A program made the translations under genes and the position numbers. Source: Ascarosepion bandense (taxonomy: Eukaryota; Mollusca; Cephalopoda; Sepiida; Sepiidae). Taken from it: a stretch of 64,000 bases of DNA. A model generated the notes under the pieces. That model had not been told where the DNA came from. It did not search any database and was given only the letters and a program-made list of their open reading frames with translations. Shown here one piece after another: positions 34,051 through 45,999 of the stretch. The DNA lies in assembly GCA_037127315.1 (NCBI GenBank), contig JBBBDQ010001154.1:1468001-1532000 (forward strand). Reading direction: 5' to 3'. Numbering within the stretch: position 1 is the first letter of the stretch; each line of letters opens with the position of its first letter.

Positions 34051-34668
34051 TTAGTTAGTTAAGTGCTATACGTGATAAACACTTGGGCGATCATGTCTCA
34101 AAAGAGACATGACTGACTGGGCAGAAGATTATCCCACAGTAAGTTGCCATTGCTTTCTGCAGTAGACTGGTTGACAGCCAAGGCTATAGAACCCAATCTG
34201 TTTTATTATCTAACCCATAATTGGAGGGAGAACAAATAGAGTATATTAAAAGTAGTAATTAGTGGGTGATCAGTTTATTACTTCATAACAATAGAAAATC
34301 GATCCCCCACTTTATGCCTAGTAGAAGTTTTAATTATGTTTTCAACTATTATATTCAGTCAGTCAGTTAAGTGCCATATGTGATACACGCTTTGGGTGAT
34401 CATGTCTCAAAAGACATGACTGACTGGGCAGAAGATTATCCCACAGTAGGTTGCCATAACTTTCTGTGGTAGACTGATTGTCAGCCAAGGCTATAGAACC
34501 TAATCTGTTCTGTTATCTAACCCATAACTGGAGGGAAGAGACGGATTAATACCTTTCCCAAGGGTATTTGCGCATAAGTGAATGCAAGTATTTCAACTGG
34601 AATTCAAACTCGGCTTCCCGATTTGTTATTCCGAGCCGATATCCGCTGCACCACCTATGCACATCCTC
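34051..34668 (-). mobile_element. Composite repeat: SINE-A, hairpin, SINE-A 3' half
   Basis: Minus strand: near-complete SINE-A (34668 to 34355), linker with hairpin core (34262-34310), then SINE-A 3' half (34215 to 34051). Very similar to 38777-39384. Confidence 0.88.
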
Positions 34669-34940
34669 ATACTGATATTACTTGGACTAATATGCTCATC
34701 TAGATTGCCATTATAGTCACAATGTTTCAGTTGTTTTACTCATTGGCTTTCTTCAGGTGTTTGTTGTAGTTTGGTAACGTTCTGGAAATTTGAACCAAAT
34801 ATTTTATTCTGTCCGTCAATATAAAACATTCTTATTCCATTATTCACACCAAAGGATTTCTTGTGTCAGTTAATTTATCTTTAATTAAATTGTCCTTGAG
34901 ATTTCCCTTGTCTCTTCCAGTGACAAGTGAAATTGTGGAT

Positions 34941-35255
34941 GTGCATTGTGGTGCAGTGGGTATCAGCTCGGAATGAGAAATCAGGTGGCCAAGTTTGAAT
35001 TCTGGTTGAGTTTGTTGCATTCGATTACAAACAAATACCACTGAGAAAAGTATTAATACATATCTTCTCCCTTTAGCTATGGGTTGAATAGCAGAACAGA
35101 TTGGGTTCTATAGCCTTGGTTGGCAACCGGTCTACCAGAGAAAGTAATGGCAACCTACTGTAAGAAAATTTTCTGCCTAGTCAGTCATGGATCAAAAAAG
35201 ACATGATTGCCTAAGTATGTATCATGTATGGTACTGACTGACTGACTGACTGACT
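34941..35255 (+). mobile_element. SINE-A copy, full length
   Basis: GTGCATTGTGGTGCAGTGG head with A box, B-box region AGTTTGAATTCT, and the standard tail to ...GACTGACTGACTG. Its flanks were not resolved. Confidence 0.85.
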
Positions 35256-35675
35256 TTCAGTGAACCAGATTATCTGACTTTTTTTTTTTTTTTTCCACTA
35301 CCCAAGTTAGAGATTGAACTCATGAGCATTAGATGAACTCAGTCAAGTGCTTGTTTCCATTTGTGAATAAAATGTTGTTTCATGGATGGTGCCTTAACCA
35401 GCTAGGCTCTCATAGTTGTCAGTCCTTGTCTTCTACCATTGCCCTTTTTCTTCTGATTCTATTCCATACTGTATCCTCGACTGCCTAATAATAGTAATAT
35501 TCTTCATTTGTTTTTCTTTTTCATGTTGCTTTTGAAGTTCTCATCATATTGTGTAAGTTAAGCATTTCATTTTTATAGACTACAATTAACCTTAGAAATA
35601 ACCTTAGGTAAATCATGAGTTTTTAGTTTAAATGAAAGAAAATTAGTCTATATATCTGAGATGAGGTAGTATTTA

Positions 35676-35825
35676 CAGTATTTACATCATTCACACTATT
35701 GTCCTCATTTTTGTTGCCATTTGTACAAAGTTTCAGCCGGAAGAAGGCCGGAGTGTACAAAGGCTGAAATGTTGTACAAATGGCAACAAAGATGAAAACA
35801 GCAGTCCGAATAATGTAAATACTGA
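35676..35825. repeat. Fold-back hairpin, arms about 63 bp
   Basis: CAGTATTTACATCATTC... pairs with ...GAATAATGTAAATACTG across a roughly 23-nt loop (GGAAGAAGGCCGGAGTG...). Both arms include TTTGTACAA/TTGTACAAATGGCAAC. Confidence 0.88.
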
Positions 35826-35829
35826 AAAA

Positions 35830-36549
35830 AAATTCTTGTACATAATCATTTTTCAATATAATTTCTCCATTTCAGCATAATTTTCTTCCTTGTCATGGAC
35901 TTAATTCATGCACATAGCTTAAACATTATAGAGTGAAAAGTTCAAATCACAATTCAGCTAATGTATCAAGCTTCAAACTTATTAGTCCACCCACATAGAT
36001 TTACATCTGAATTCTCTCCTTTTTTGTAAGCAATTAATATAAGTTATAATTTTCTTCCATGGTGTTGGGGGTTAATGCTTATATAATAAAAATGACTTAA
36101 AGGTTGTTAAAGGAAGAAATGAGTTTTTTTTAATTTTTTACATACTTGTGTATCTATGACTAAGAATATAATTTCTTTACAAAGAAGCAAGCTTTAAACA
36201 TTTTTCAAAGCAGACCAGGGATTTTAATTTCTTTCTTGTTGACTCATTTTGGGTGTGACTAGCATAGATTAAATTTTATAAAACTTTTTAAAAATTTGGC
36301 CACCACCTACCACTACTAACTCAAGGGTCAGACCACATACCTCCCATTACCAAGGAGAAATTACTACTAAATTCTTTCCCCCAGCCCAACCCAAATAAAA
36401 CCAATACACCCTATCCCTTCCTTTACCTAAACTAACCTTTGGGCTTAGAATATTTTCTCATTCTTTTTTATAAGGAGTCGAAGAATGCATGCCTTAAAAT
36501 GACATATTGAAAATGGCTACTTCCCCCACTATGTTTTATTGGAATTTAC

Positions 36550-36592
<43 letters not shown>

Positions 36593-36725
36593 GATTTGTT
36601 TGAACATTATTTTATATCGATACTCATATTTAAGCAGATATTCTGTTTTTAATTAAACCGTATTATATATTTATATCTACTGGCCTGATTATTTGTGATA
36701 AATTTTTATTACGAAAATGTGTGTC
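35830..36725. other. Stretch without recognised gene
   Basis: AT-rich except a C-rich patch at 36300-36430. A (TA)n run lies at 36549-36588. Confidence 0.55.
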
Positions 36726-36727
36726 AT

Positions 36728-36795
36728 TCGGCAGGATTCGAACCTGCGACCCCTATCCACATAGGGGAAGCTACCATGCGATCTGGCACATCTTA
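36728..36795 (-). tRNA. tRNA-like sequence (probably pseudogene or SINE head)
   Basis: The minus strand has a perfect T arm GCAGG-TTCGAAT-CCTGC and an anticodon-like hairpin CCCCTA...TAGGGG, preceded by a D-arm-like GCATGGTAGC. The anticodon loop does not have the normal 7-nt geometry, and an acceptor stem is not clear. Confidence 0.45.
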
Positions 36796-37137
36796 GACTT
36801 CTTGACCAGAATGACCATTAGTCTAAACGAAGTTTTAATCAAGCCTGTATAACACAGTTTTGGATTTATCACAACAACCATATCTGCTCTAAAATGTATC
36901 GTAATGTCAAATATGTATATATATATATCTTTAAACAAGATAGACGTCATAATTATCCCAAGTCAAGGAACCTTTCGGCCAACACTTGTCAAGCTGCGTT
37001 GGCTTTATTACAAAGGGTCAAAAATAGAGGACAAAAAACAATGGAAAACTTACAATACTGGGGGAAGATGGAACTCGATTAAAAATAAACTTTATTCAAT
37101 AAATATTATATTATATTATATATATATATATACACTA

Positions 37138-37357
37138 TAGTCATCCACAGACAGATCTGTTTCGCTGTATCACAGCTCATCAGTATGGCTTAGACTCCGA
37201 TTGCTTCCTAACCCAGGATTGAAACCTGACTGAATCGGTGTCAGTCGGCGATTCTACCCCTAGGCCATGTAGGTAGAAGAAGGCAGGCTTTTTAGCGCAT
37301 ATAAACACGCCCAATAGCTAGAGTGCTCTAATTTATTATTGAATGAGTGATGCGTAT
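37138..37357 (-). mobile_element. SINE family C, copy 2
   Basis: Matches 1008-1237 along its length (CAGACAGATCTGTTTCGCTG at the + strand left end). Also flanked by a TA repeat. Confidence 0.8.
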
Positions 37358-38070
37358 ATGCCAGAGTAGCTACTGTTTACAAAGTCTCCCACTCTTCCAC
37401 TACTGTTTACAAAGTCTCCCACTCTCTCTCTCTGTCTCTCTCTCTCTATATATATATATAATTTATTATGAATTATATTTTAGAATATATCCAAACTACA
37501 ATCTACTACAAAATTGTACATTTTGTTTCAACATTGAAAGAACAATGTCTCATTAGGTAGTAAACATTATTTTTTTTTAAAAGAGATGAAAATTCACTTC
37601 TTTTTATTGGCAAATTTTTTTGTGTGTATGAGGTAAAGTGGGTAGGGAAAATGAGAAACCAGAATGGGGAATCATAAAAAGGACGCAGAGGGAATAAAAA
37701 CAAAAAAGAGGAAAACAATAGAGAAAGAGACATGGAAAAAGAGTCCAAGAAAGGCCCTAGGTTTGGGTAGGAAGGAAAATATACAATCTTTTGTAGTAGA
37801 TTGTAGTTTGGAAATGTTCTAAAATATAATTTATAATAAATGTTCATTGCTCTATTTCTATATTGATTGCTGTTTTAAATTTATGTTTTCAACCTTGTAA
37901 ATATTTTCTTTGTTCCTTATTCATTTGGATATTAATATGTATCTATATATTATATTTTTATATATATAAAAATATTCAAAAGTTCTACAATATAATTGTA
38001 TAGAACACTTTTTAATACAAATATGTACTGGTCTAACCCTATTAGGATCAAAAACTAAGTCTTAAACAAT

Positions 38071-38116
<46 letters not shown>

Positions 38117-38119
<3 letters not shown>

Positions 38120-38258
38120 TTATCCACATACAAGCCTGTTTTGCTGTATCACAGCTCATCAGTGTGGCTAGACGCATCCATTTGCTTCTGGCCGGGATCG
38201 AAACTTGACCGATTTGGTGTCAGTCGGAGTCACTACCTCCTAAGCCATAGGCGCATGG
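38117..38258 (-). mobile_element. SINE family C, copy 3, partial
   Basis: Shares the TGTATCACAGCTCATCAGT block and the tRNA-like head region, more diverged. Preceded by a long (TA)n run. Confidence 0.7.
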
Positions 38259-38776
38259 AATCAGAGAAGGGAAATTTTAACGTGTTGTATAGAAGCAGTG
38301 TATACACACACCAGTCACCGAAAGAACTCTATTGATTTCTGAAGAGTAATGCTTATATCGCAGAAGTGGAAACTATGAAAAAATAAATTCTGAATTAACA
38401 AAAATATTAGAGACAACAAAACCTGTCCCACTTGTAGAAGCAGACCTGGTTCCACTAATTTTCTTAATTTTGCTATTACTAATGGGATCAACTGTACTGA
38501 CAACTTCCTTGCTGGGTAGTAGAAGGGGGCAATATTTTCATTTAACTTGAGACTTGCCATATAATTTTTTAGTAGGGCAGTTTCTTCATTATTTACGACA
38601 TTGATTAATATTGTAGAAATAAGTTTGAGTACAGCATTTCCAACAAGTTTGTGATGCTTATTCCATTCCACAAGAATTATGGGTATTAATTTAAATCTTT
38701 TCTCAAGTTCAAAGGATCCTTTAAAACATAATTTGTATGACAGAACCATTGATTTGTTCAGGCTGGGGATAAGTCT

Positions 38777-39384
38777 TCCATCAGTTAAGTGCCATACATG
38801 ATACACGCTTTGGGCTATCATGTCTTGAAAGAGACATGACTGACTTGGCAGAAGATTATTCCACAGTAAGTTGCCATTGCTTTCTGCAGTAGACTGGTTG
38901 ACAGCCAAGGCTATAGAACCCAATCTGTTTTATTATCTAACCCATAATTGGAGAGAGAACAAATAGAGTATATTATAAGTAGTAATTAGTGGGTGATCAG
39001 TTTATTACTTCATAACAATAGAAAATCGATCCCCCACTTTGTGCCCTGTAGAAGTTTTAATTATGTTTTCAACTATTATATTCAGTCAGTCAGTTAAGTG
39101 CCATACGTGATACACGCTTTGGGTGATCATGTCTCGAAAGAAACATGACTGACTTGGCAGAAGATTATCCCACAGTAGGTTGCCATAACTTTCTGTGGTA
39201 GACTGGTTGTCAGCCAAGGCTATAGAACCTAATCTGTTCTAATATTTAACCCATAACTGGAGGGAAGAGACGGATTAATACCTTTCCCATGGGTATTTGT
39301 GCGTAAGTGAATTCTACTGGAATTTGAACTTGGCACCCCGATCTCTCATTTTGAGTTGATATCCACTGCACCACAACGCACATA
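38777..39384 (-). mobile_element. Composite repeat: SINE-A, hairpin, SINE-A 3' half
   Basis: Minus strand: SINE-A (39384 to 39083), hairpin core (38989-39037), SINE-A 3' half (38950 to 38777). Same order and boundaries as at 34051-34668. Confidence 0.88.
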
Positions 39385-40049
39385 TAATTTTCTTTTTTTT
39401 TTTAGTTGTTCCCAAAACTTTTCTTGGAAGGAGAATTACTTGGCTGTCGGTATCCATTTGCATATTCAAATTGCTGGTGTTTATTTAAACTTAGGTTAAA
39501 AAGTTGTTTTATTTTCCTTTCAATGAAAATATTTCTTTTCTCATTTACATCTCTATTGTTTCTGGATGACATTACCAGCATCTTTGTTTTTAACTTTTTT
39601 ATACAGCTTATAAGTGGGTCAATTATTTTCCATGCATTTTCTAGACATTATTTCAAAATGTTAAGCATTTCTCCTTCTTCTTTTATGTACATGTCTACAA
39701 TTTATTAGCATTTGTCTTTTGTTCCTTTTAATAATTATGTATTGGCAATTTCTAAACCTCTCTGTCTTCCTTTGAAACTTGTTGAATTTCTCCATCATTT
39801 CCTGCTGTTGCAGGAATTCCATAGAAGTCTTCAAAGACACGTTCCCTAATTGAAGTTGCTCAAGTGTTTCATAGTGTGATTCTTTTCATTGCATAACCCT
39901 TTGATAATTATCCTCTGTATTAACTCATCTTCTATGTTCTTCATTCCAAATTTGTTAATCAATGTAAATATTTAATCACTTGTTCTCTGGGTTCTTGTTT
40001 CATGGACATAAATTTTGTTTTGTAATGACCAACCTCTTTTTTAGTTTCA
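39385..40049. other. Stretch without recognised gene
   Basis: T-rich DNA with short open frames; no family or motif recognised. Confidence 0.55.
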
Positions 40050-40348
40050 TGTGCATTGTGGTGTAGTGGATATCAACTAGGAAAGACGAACTGGGGAGCC
40101 GAGTTTGAATTCCAGTTAAAATACTTGCACACAAATACCCTTGGGAAAGTTATTAATCCGTCTTTTCCCTCCAGTTACGGGTTAAATAATAGGACAGATT
40201 GGGTTCTATAGCTTTGGTTGGTAACCATTCTACTGCAGAAAGCAATGGCAACCTACTGTGGAATAATCTTCTGTCCAGTCAATCATGTCTCTTTTGAGAC
40301 ATGATTGCCCAAAGCATGTATCACGTATCGCACTTAACTGACAGACTG
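40050..40348 (+). mobile_element. SINE-A copy, full length
   Basis: Starts ATGTGCATTGTGGTGTAGTGG, B-box region GAGTTTGAATTCC, ends ...CACTTAACTGACAGACTG. Confidence 0.85.
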
Positions 40349-40349
40349 A

Positions 40350-41120
40350 TTCCTTAATATAATTTGACTGAATTTTTAAAAGTCAAATCTTCTTATTTTT
40401 GTAGATGAGCCATTATTGAGACATTTCTGTCTGCTTCAACTCCCACAATTGCCAAACAGGAGGTCCATTAGCCTGTTTTCTTCTCCTCTCTTTGTTCTCT
40501 TTCAACTTCTTGGTTATTGTACTGGCATCAAACTACCCCAACCATGTGTCCACCACAAAATCAGGCATCTTATTGGTGACATTCACGTGTTGCTCGCAAT
40601 TACTACTGACAAAATTTATCCTCCATCATGACTACATAAGCTAATTTAGAGTGTCTATCAACATCCATGACTTTTTTCTATCTGCAAGAAAAACTAATCT
40701 GAGATATGTTGCATTGTATCATTTTAATTGACAATTTTAAAAGAAAATTCTATTTTTACCATTTTATCAAAAGAATCTACTATATTGAGATATGCAATTT
40801 GTATCAAAAGAATCTACTATATAGAGATATGCAATTTGTAGAAATGTATTAAACAACAACTATGAATACATATTGCATAATTCAAAATTAGTGTTTAACT
40901 ATCTTAGCACACAAAAATTCTTACATGAGTATCTGCCAAGGTTCAGCAGGGTAGAGATTATAGGTTGTTAATGGTAGGTTTTGATTGATTGATTGATTTG
41001 TGGTTTGTTTAAACCTAAAACATGTTTAAGATTATAGGAGGTCACTTACAGTACCTAGTGTACCCAGATGCCCCCACCAACTCCTCTCATCTATGTCAAC
41101 GTTAGAGATCGAGAGTTAGT
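40350..41120. other. Stretch without recognised gene
   Basis: Contains a tandem duplication of about 38 bp near 40765-40840 (AAAGAATCTACTATAT...GAGATATGCAATTTGTA). No gene supported. Confidence 0.5.
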
Positions 41121-41800
41121 CATATTTCAGGATGGTAGAATTCTTCACTCCAAGCAAAGCTGGGAAGCCACTAAGAGGCAAGGTATTGAGAGTGAAAAAA
41201 AAGTGAGAAATCTTAGTGAAGAGAAAGGACAATAAAAGAACAGGATTCAAAAGGACAGAAATTGACAATTAATGCTGCATTTAAATTTTTGAAGATTATA
41301 ATTGACAGGGAAGCAAAATACCAGCAGAGTGTTTCATGAATATGAATTGCAAGAGAAGAAACTATTAGAATAGAACTTACAGTCACATTTAGCAATTTCA
41401 ACAATAAAATGCAAGACCTAACTGCCAATCTAGTGCTACAAAGTGAAGGTACTAAGAAGGAAAACTCATTAGAACAATTACCATGAAAATATTTAAAAAA
41501 AGGTACAGGGAAATTACATTATGTTGGAGGGAAAGTGATTGAAATCAGTATGCTAGGTCAGGACCAATAACTGCAGATTCTTTGGCTTTATCATGAATCT
41601 CTAGATGCATAACAGAAACACTAGACCAGATGTGGCAGCAATATTCAATGCGTGGTTGAATGGTAGACTTATAAAGTTGCAAGATAGATTCTGACAAGAA
41701 AGATTGTCTAGCACAACACAGTGAACCAACTTTCCTAGCAGGAGTTATAGCAGTTGATTTGATATAATCATATCAGTGGAAAATGTTAGACTGATTTAAC
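41120..41800 (-). pseudogene. LINE-A fragment, RT C-terminal half and 3'UTR
   Basis: The minus strand matches the same region as 9690-10735, strongly decayed. The segment complementary to the EYCCHIWSG codons lies near 41620-41650. Confidence 0.75.
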
Positions 41801-42424
41801 TTCCAAATTATATATACCATTTTCCTCAACCAAGAGACAGATTTCAACCCCAACCTTCATTGCTGAGAATATATTTTTTCAGCAAAATTTAGCTGACAAA
41901 AACATGGTATGAAATATGCTAATTGACAATCGTTCTGATTGAGCCTAGATTCTTTAAACATTTAAGTTCTCTGTATTTCATTGATATCAAACTTGGCATT
42001 CTCCCAATTGAACTAGAATAGAAGAGTCCTTGTTGAATCATCTGCATCCACTTATTAGTAAGTAATAAAACCAGACTGAGGTGAGATAATGGCCTAGAAG
42101 ATGGCCTAGAAAATTCAAACTCCTGTTTCTTTATATGGGTTTGAAATATATTTGGTATCAACTGAAAATATAGTCATTGAGAAGGACTTGTATCAAGTTT
42201 ATTCCATTGTAACAGGATTATTAGCATCTTGAAAAATGTTTCAAGTGGAAAGAATTGTTTTATATGGTCGGCTGAAAGCAAGCATACTGCACCCTTTAAT
42301 TTACTACTCATAGTAATAATAGTAGCAATAGTAGTAATAGTAGCAGCAGTAGTCATTATTTACTGTCAAGTTAAAGTCTTAATTACTTTAGTCACTGACT
42401 TTTAATTCTTGGACTTTAATGATT

Positions 42425-42660
42425 GTGTATGGTTAGGTCTTGAAGGCTATCACAATGCGTTTAGTATAATAAAGGAAGGTAAAGAAGGTGTTGGGCATTA
42501 CCTATTTATTATTCATTAATATTTCAAGATCAAAATCTCATCTTCAGAATGGTAGAAGAGCTTGTTTTCATGTTCATCCTTGACCATGCCTTTCAATGAA
42601 TGGTCATCCTTTGCTGCTACTGCTGTTGTTAATTGTAGTGAGTGTGTGTGTGTAAGTCTG
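42425..42660 (-). repeat. Partial copy of an inverted-repeat element
   Basis: Matches, in reverse, 61310-61530, including TTAATATTTCAAGATCAAAA and the terminal TATGGTTAGGT. Lies about 210 nt before the GTPBP2 microexon. Confidence 0.65.
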
Positions 42661-42870
42661 TTTGAGCATGTATATGTGTGTGTTTAGAACTTCGTGGTAT
42701 GAGTGTATGTGCTTATGTAGTGTGTGGTATAGCTGTTGTTTAATAATTGTCTTTTTGTGTATTCAAAAAAGAATTTATACAATAGTTTAAGTGTATTCTT
42801 TTCATATTAGATGTGTGTGTGTGTATAAATAAATCTAGATTCTAAATGATTCTTTTTCTTTCAATTTCAG

Positions 42871-42897
42871 ATTGAAGAAGGAAACATTGAATACAAA
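42871..42897 (+). CDS. GTPBP2: GTPBP2 orthologue, 27-nt coding microexon
   Basis: GTPBP2 is a translational-GTPase-like cytosolic protein of the GTPBP1/2 family, linked in animals to ribosome rescue and surveillance. Seen: a pyrimidine-rich acceptor ending in TTTCAG at 42870, nine codons reading IEEGNIEYK, then the donor GTAAGTA. Exon length is a multiple of three, phase 0 at both ends. From family knowledge this peptide directly precedes the LKLVNP block of GTPBP2, which is what the next exon (49437) encodes. The upstream exon with the start codon is not in the window. The match is from memory of the family, not from a search. Confidence 0.85.
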
Positions 42898-42929
42898 GTA
42901 AGTATTTTTATGTCATTCATTAACTCTTT

Positions 42930-44285
42930 TTGCCTCACCTTGATTCTCATCCTTCTCTTACTCATTTCCTGACACCCCCTTTAACCTGTCACTCTTTCTC
43001 ATAACTTTCCTCCTATGTAACCTCCTGCAAAACAGTGGCAGTAAAATGCCTTGCTTGGGGGCGATATGATTATTAAAAAAAAGTAAATAAGATAGATAGA
43101 TAGATAGATAGCCTGACAGCCACAATCTCCAAGAATTTAAATGTAAAGTCAATAGTCATCTCCTATCTCACTAACCTGCATCCTCTCTCTCATGCTTCTT
43201 TTTCCATCCACTCCACTCTAATCAGTATTCTCATCCTTCTCTTACCCACTTCCTGACACCCCCTATAACCTGTCACTCTTTCTCATAACGTTCTCTCATG
43301 CTCCTTTCTCCGTCCACTCCACTCTCATCAGTATTCTCATCCTTCTCTTACCCACTTCCTGACACCCCCTATAACCTGTCACTCTTTCTCATAACGTTCT
43401 CTCATGCTCCTTTCTCCGTCCACTCCACTCTCATCAGTATTCTCATCCTTCTCTTACCCACTTCCTGACACCCCCCTATAACCTGTCACTCTTTCTCATA
43501 ACGTTCTCTCATGCTCCTTTCTCCGTCCACTCCACTCTCATCAGTATTCTCATCCTTCTCTTACCCACTTCCTGACACCCCCCTATAACCTGTCACTCTT
43601 TCTCATAACGTTCTCTCATGCTCCTTTCTCCGTCCACTCCACTCTCATCAGTATTCTCATCCTTCTCTTACCCACTTCCTGACATCCCCTATAACCTGTC
43701 ACTCTTTCTCATAACTTTTTCTCTGTACACTCGACTCTCATCTGTATTCTCATCCTTTTCTTACCCACTTCCTGACACCTCCTATAACCTGTCACTCTTT
43801 CTCATAACTTTCTCCCATGCTCCTTTTTCCGTCCACTCCACTCTCATCAGTATTCTCATCCTTCTCTTACCCACTTCCTGACACCCCCTATAACCTGTCA
43901 CTCTTTCTCATAACGTTCTCTCATGCTCCTTTCTCCGTCCACTCCACTCTCATCAGTATTCTCATCCTTCTCTTACCCACTTCCTGACACCCCCTATAAC
44001 CTGTCACTCTTTCTCATAACTTTTTCTCTGTACACTCGACTCTCATCTGTATTCTCATCCTTTTCTTACCCACTTCCTGACACCTCCTATAACCTGTCAT
44101 TCTTTCTCATAACTTTCTCCCATGCTCCTTTCTCCGTCCACTCCACTCTCATCAGTATTCTCATCCTTCTCTTACCCACTTCCATATAACCTGTCACTGT
44201 TTCTCATAACTTTCCTTCTATGTAACCCCCTTCAAAACAGTGACAGTAAAATGCCTCGCTTGGAGTGATATGATTATAAAACCTT
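42930..44285 (+). repeat. LINE-A 3'UTR expanded into a minisatellite (about 106-bp unit)
   Basis: A first LINE-A tail ends at about 43080. A second LINE-A 3' end begins at 43110 and contains about nine tandem copies of a 106-107-bp unit (CTCATGCTCC...CACTCCACTCTCATCAGT...CTATAACCTGTCAC; unit starts at 43295, 43401, 43508, 43615), then a normal terminus near 44275. Later units show a repeating pattern of variant types. It lies in the GTPBP2 intron. Confidence 0.9.
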
Positions 44286-44810
44286 GTTGGGTATTCTATG
44301 TATAAATCTTAAAGATAATGTCCTGGTGTGATTCAGTGACGAAGTATGAAGATACTCTCGTGGACTTGGTTAATTCTAATGGCTAATCTTGTCTCCATTC
44401 AGCATGCAGATTATACAGATTATCAAATCTGTTTTATTAAAACTGCTTATTTTAACTCTTTTCATTTCTCTCTTTGTTGTTTTACTCTTAGGTTTTACTG
44501 GTTTTTCTTCTGACATCAATTGTCTCTTTCGGCTATTTTTTCTTCTTTCAGAACATTCTTTGTTTTTTTTTTGTCTTAGTTTTCATTTGTTTCTTTTTTT
44601 AATCTTTTTTTTACTTTTTGTGATTAAAAAATCTCATTTGTCTTATACACAATAGCTTTAATCCTTCTTTTTTCTTCTTCATTTTCTTTTTTTTCCTTTT
44701 CTTTTCTCTACTCTTTCAATTTTCTCCACACCCTCTTTCTTTCACATTTCTCCTTCACCTACTTCTTGCCCCTCCTAGCACCACTTCTTTAAATTCTTTT
44801 CACTCTACTT

Positions 44811-45970
44811 TTGAACCTCCCTCCACCTTACTTCTTTCTTTCTATCATTCTTCTCAAATCTTTCTTTCTTTGTCTTTCCATTTTTCTTAGCCTCTATTTT
44901 TTTCCATCATTCTTCTCCTCTGTTCTTTCTTTCTCTATTTTATCTTTCTTTCTTTCTTCTCTATTCTATCTTTCTTCTTTATTCTTTCTCTCTTTCTTCT
45001 CTATTCTTTCTCTCTTTCTTTTTTGTTCTTTTTTCTTTTTCTTTATTCTATCTTTTCCTTTTTCTCTTATTTTTTCTCTCTTTTCTTTCTTCTCTATTCT
45101 TTCTCTCTTTCTTTTTGTTCTTTTTTCTTTTTCTTTATTCTATCTTTTCCTTTTTCTCTTATTTTTTCTCTCTTTTCTTTCTTCTCTATTCTTTCTCTCT
45201 TTCTTTTTTGTTCTTTTTTCTTTTTCTTTTTCTTTATATTATCTTTTCCTTTTTCCCTTTTTCCCTTTATTTCATCTTTCTTCTTCTCTATTCTTTCTCT
45301 CTTTCTTTTTGTTCTTTTTTCTTTTTCTTTATTCTATCTTTTCCTTTTTCTCTTATTTTTTCTCTCTTTTCTTTCTTCTCTATTCTTTCTCTCTTTCTTT
45401 TTTGTTCTTTTTTCTTTTTCTTTTTCTTTATTTTATCTTTTCCTTTTTCCCTTATTTCATCTTTCTTCTTCTCTATTCTTTCTCTCTTTCTTTTTTTCTT
45501 TTTCTTTATTTTATCTTTTCCTTTTTCTCTTATTTCATCTTTCTTCTTCTCTATTCTTTCTCTCTTTCTTCTCTGTCCTTTTTTCTTTTTCTTTATTTTA
45601 TCTTTTCCTTTTTCCCTTATTTCATCTTTCTTCTTCTCTATTCTTTCTCTCTTTCTTTTTGTCCTTTTTTCTTTTTCTTTATTTTATCTTTTCCTTTTTC
45701 CCTTATTTCATCTTTCTTCTTCTCTATTCTTTCTCTCTTTCTTTTTTTCTTTTTCTTTATTTTATCTTTTCCTTTTTCTCTTATTTCATCTTTCTTCTTC
45801 TCTATTCTTTCTCTCTTTCTTCTCTGTCCTTTTTTCTTTTTCTTTATTTTATCTTTTCCTTTTTCTTTTATTTCATCTTTCTTCTTCTCTATTCTTTCTC
45901 TCTTTCTTCTCTGTCCTTTTTTCTTTATTTTATCTTTTCCTTTTTCTCTTATTTCATCTTTCTTCTTCTC
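44811..45970. repeat. Polypyrimidine minisatellite, about 1.1 kb
   Basis: Nearly pure C/T on the + strand, with imperfect units of about 90-130 bp (TCTATTCTTTCTCTCTTTCT... TTTATCTTTTCCTTTTTC...). All three + frames are open for 300-390 codons of Phe/Leu/Ser only because of composition; this is not a gene. It lies in the GTPBP2 intron. Confidence 0.95.
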
Positions 45971-45999
45971 ACACCCACGTTAGTTCAAAGGAATTTAGA

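Noticed and set aside
36728..36795. Functional tRNA gene on the minus strand
   Set aside because: The T arm is perfect, but the anticodon loop and acceptor stem do not form properly; a SINE head or pseudogene is more likely.
38315..38923. 202-codon minus-strand frame
   Set aside because: The first third is SINE-A sequence; the rest has no recognisable motif, although a remnant of an unknown element cannot be excluded.
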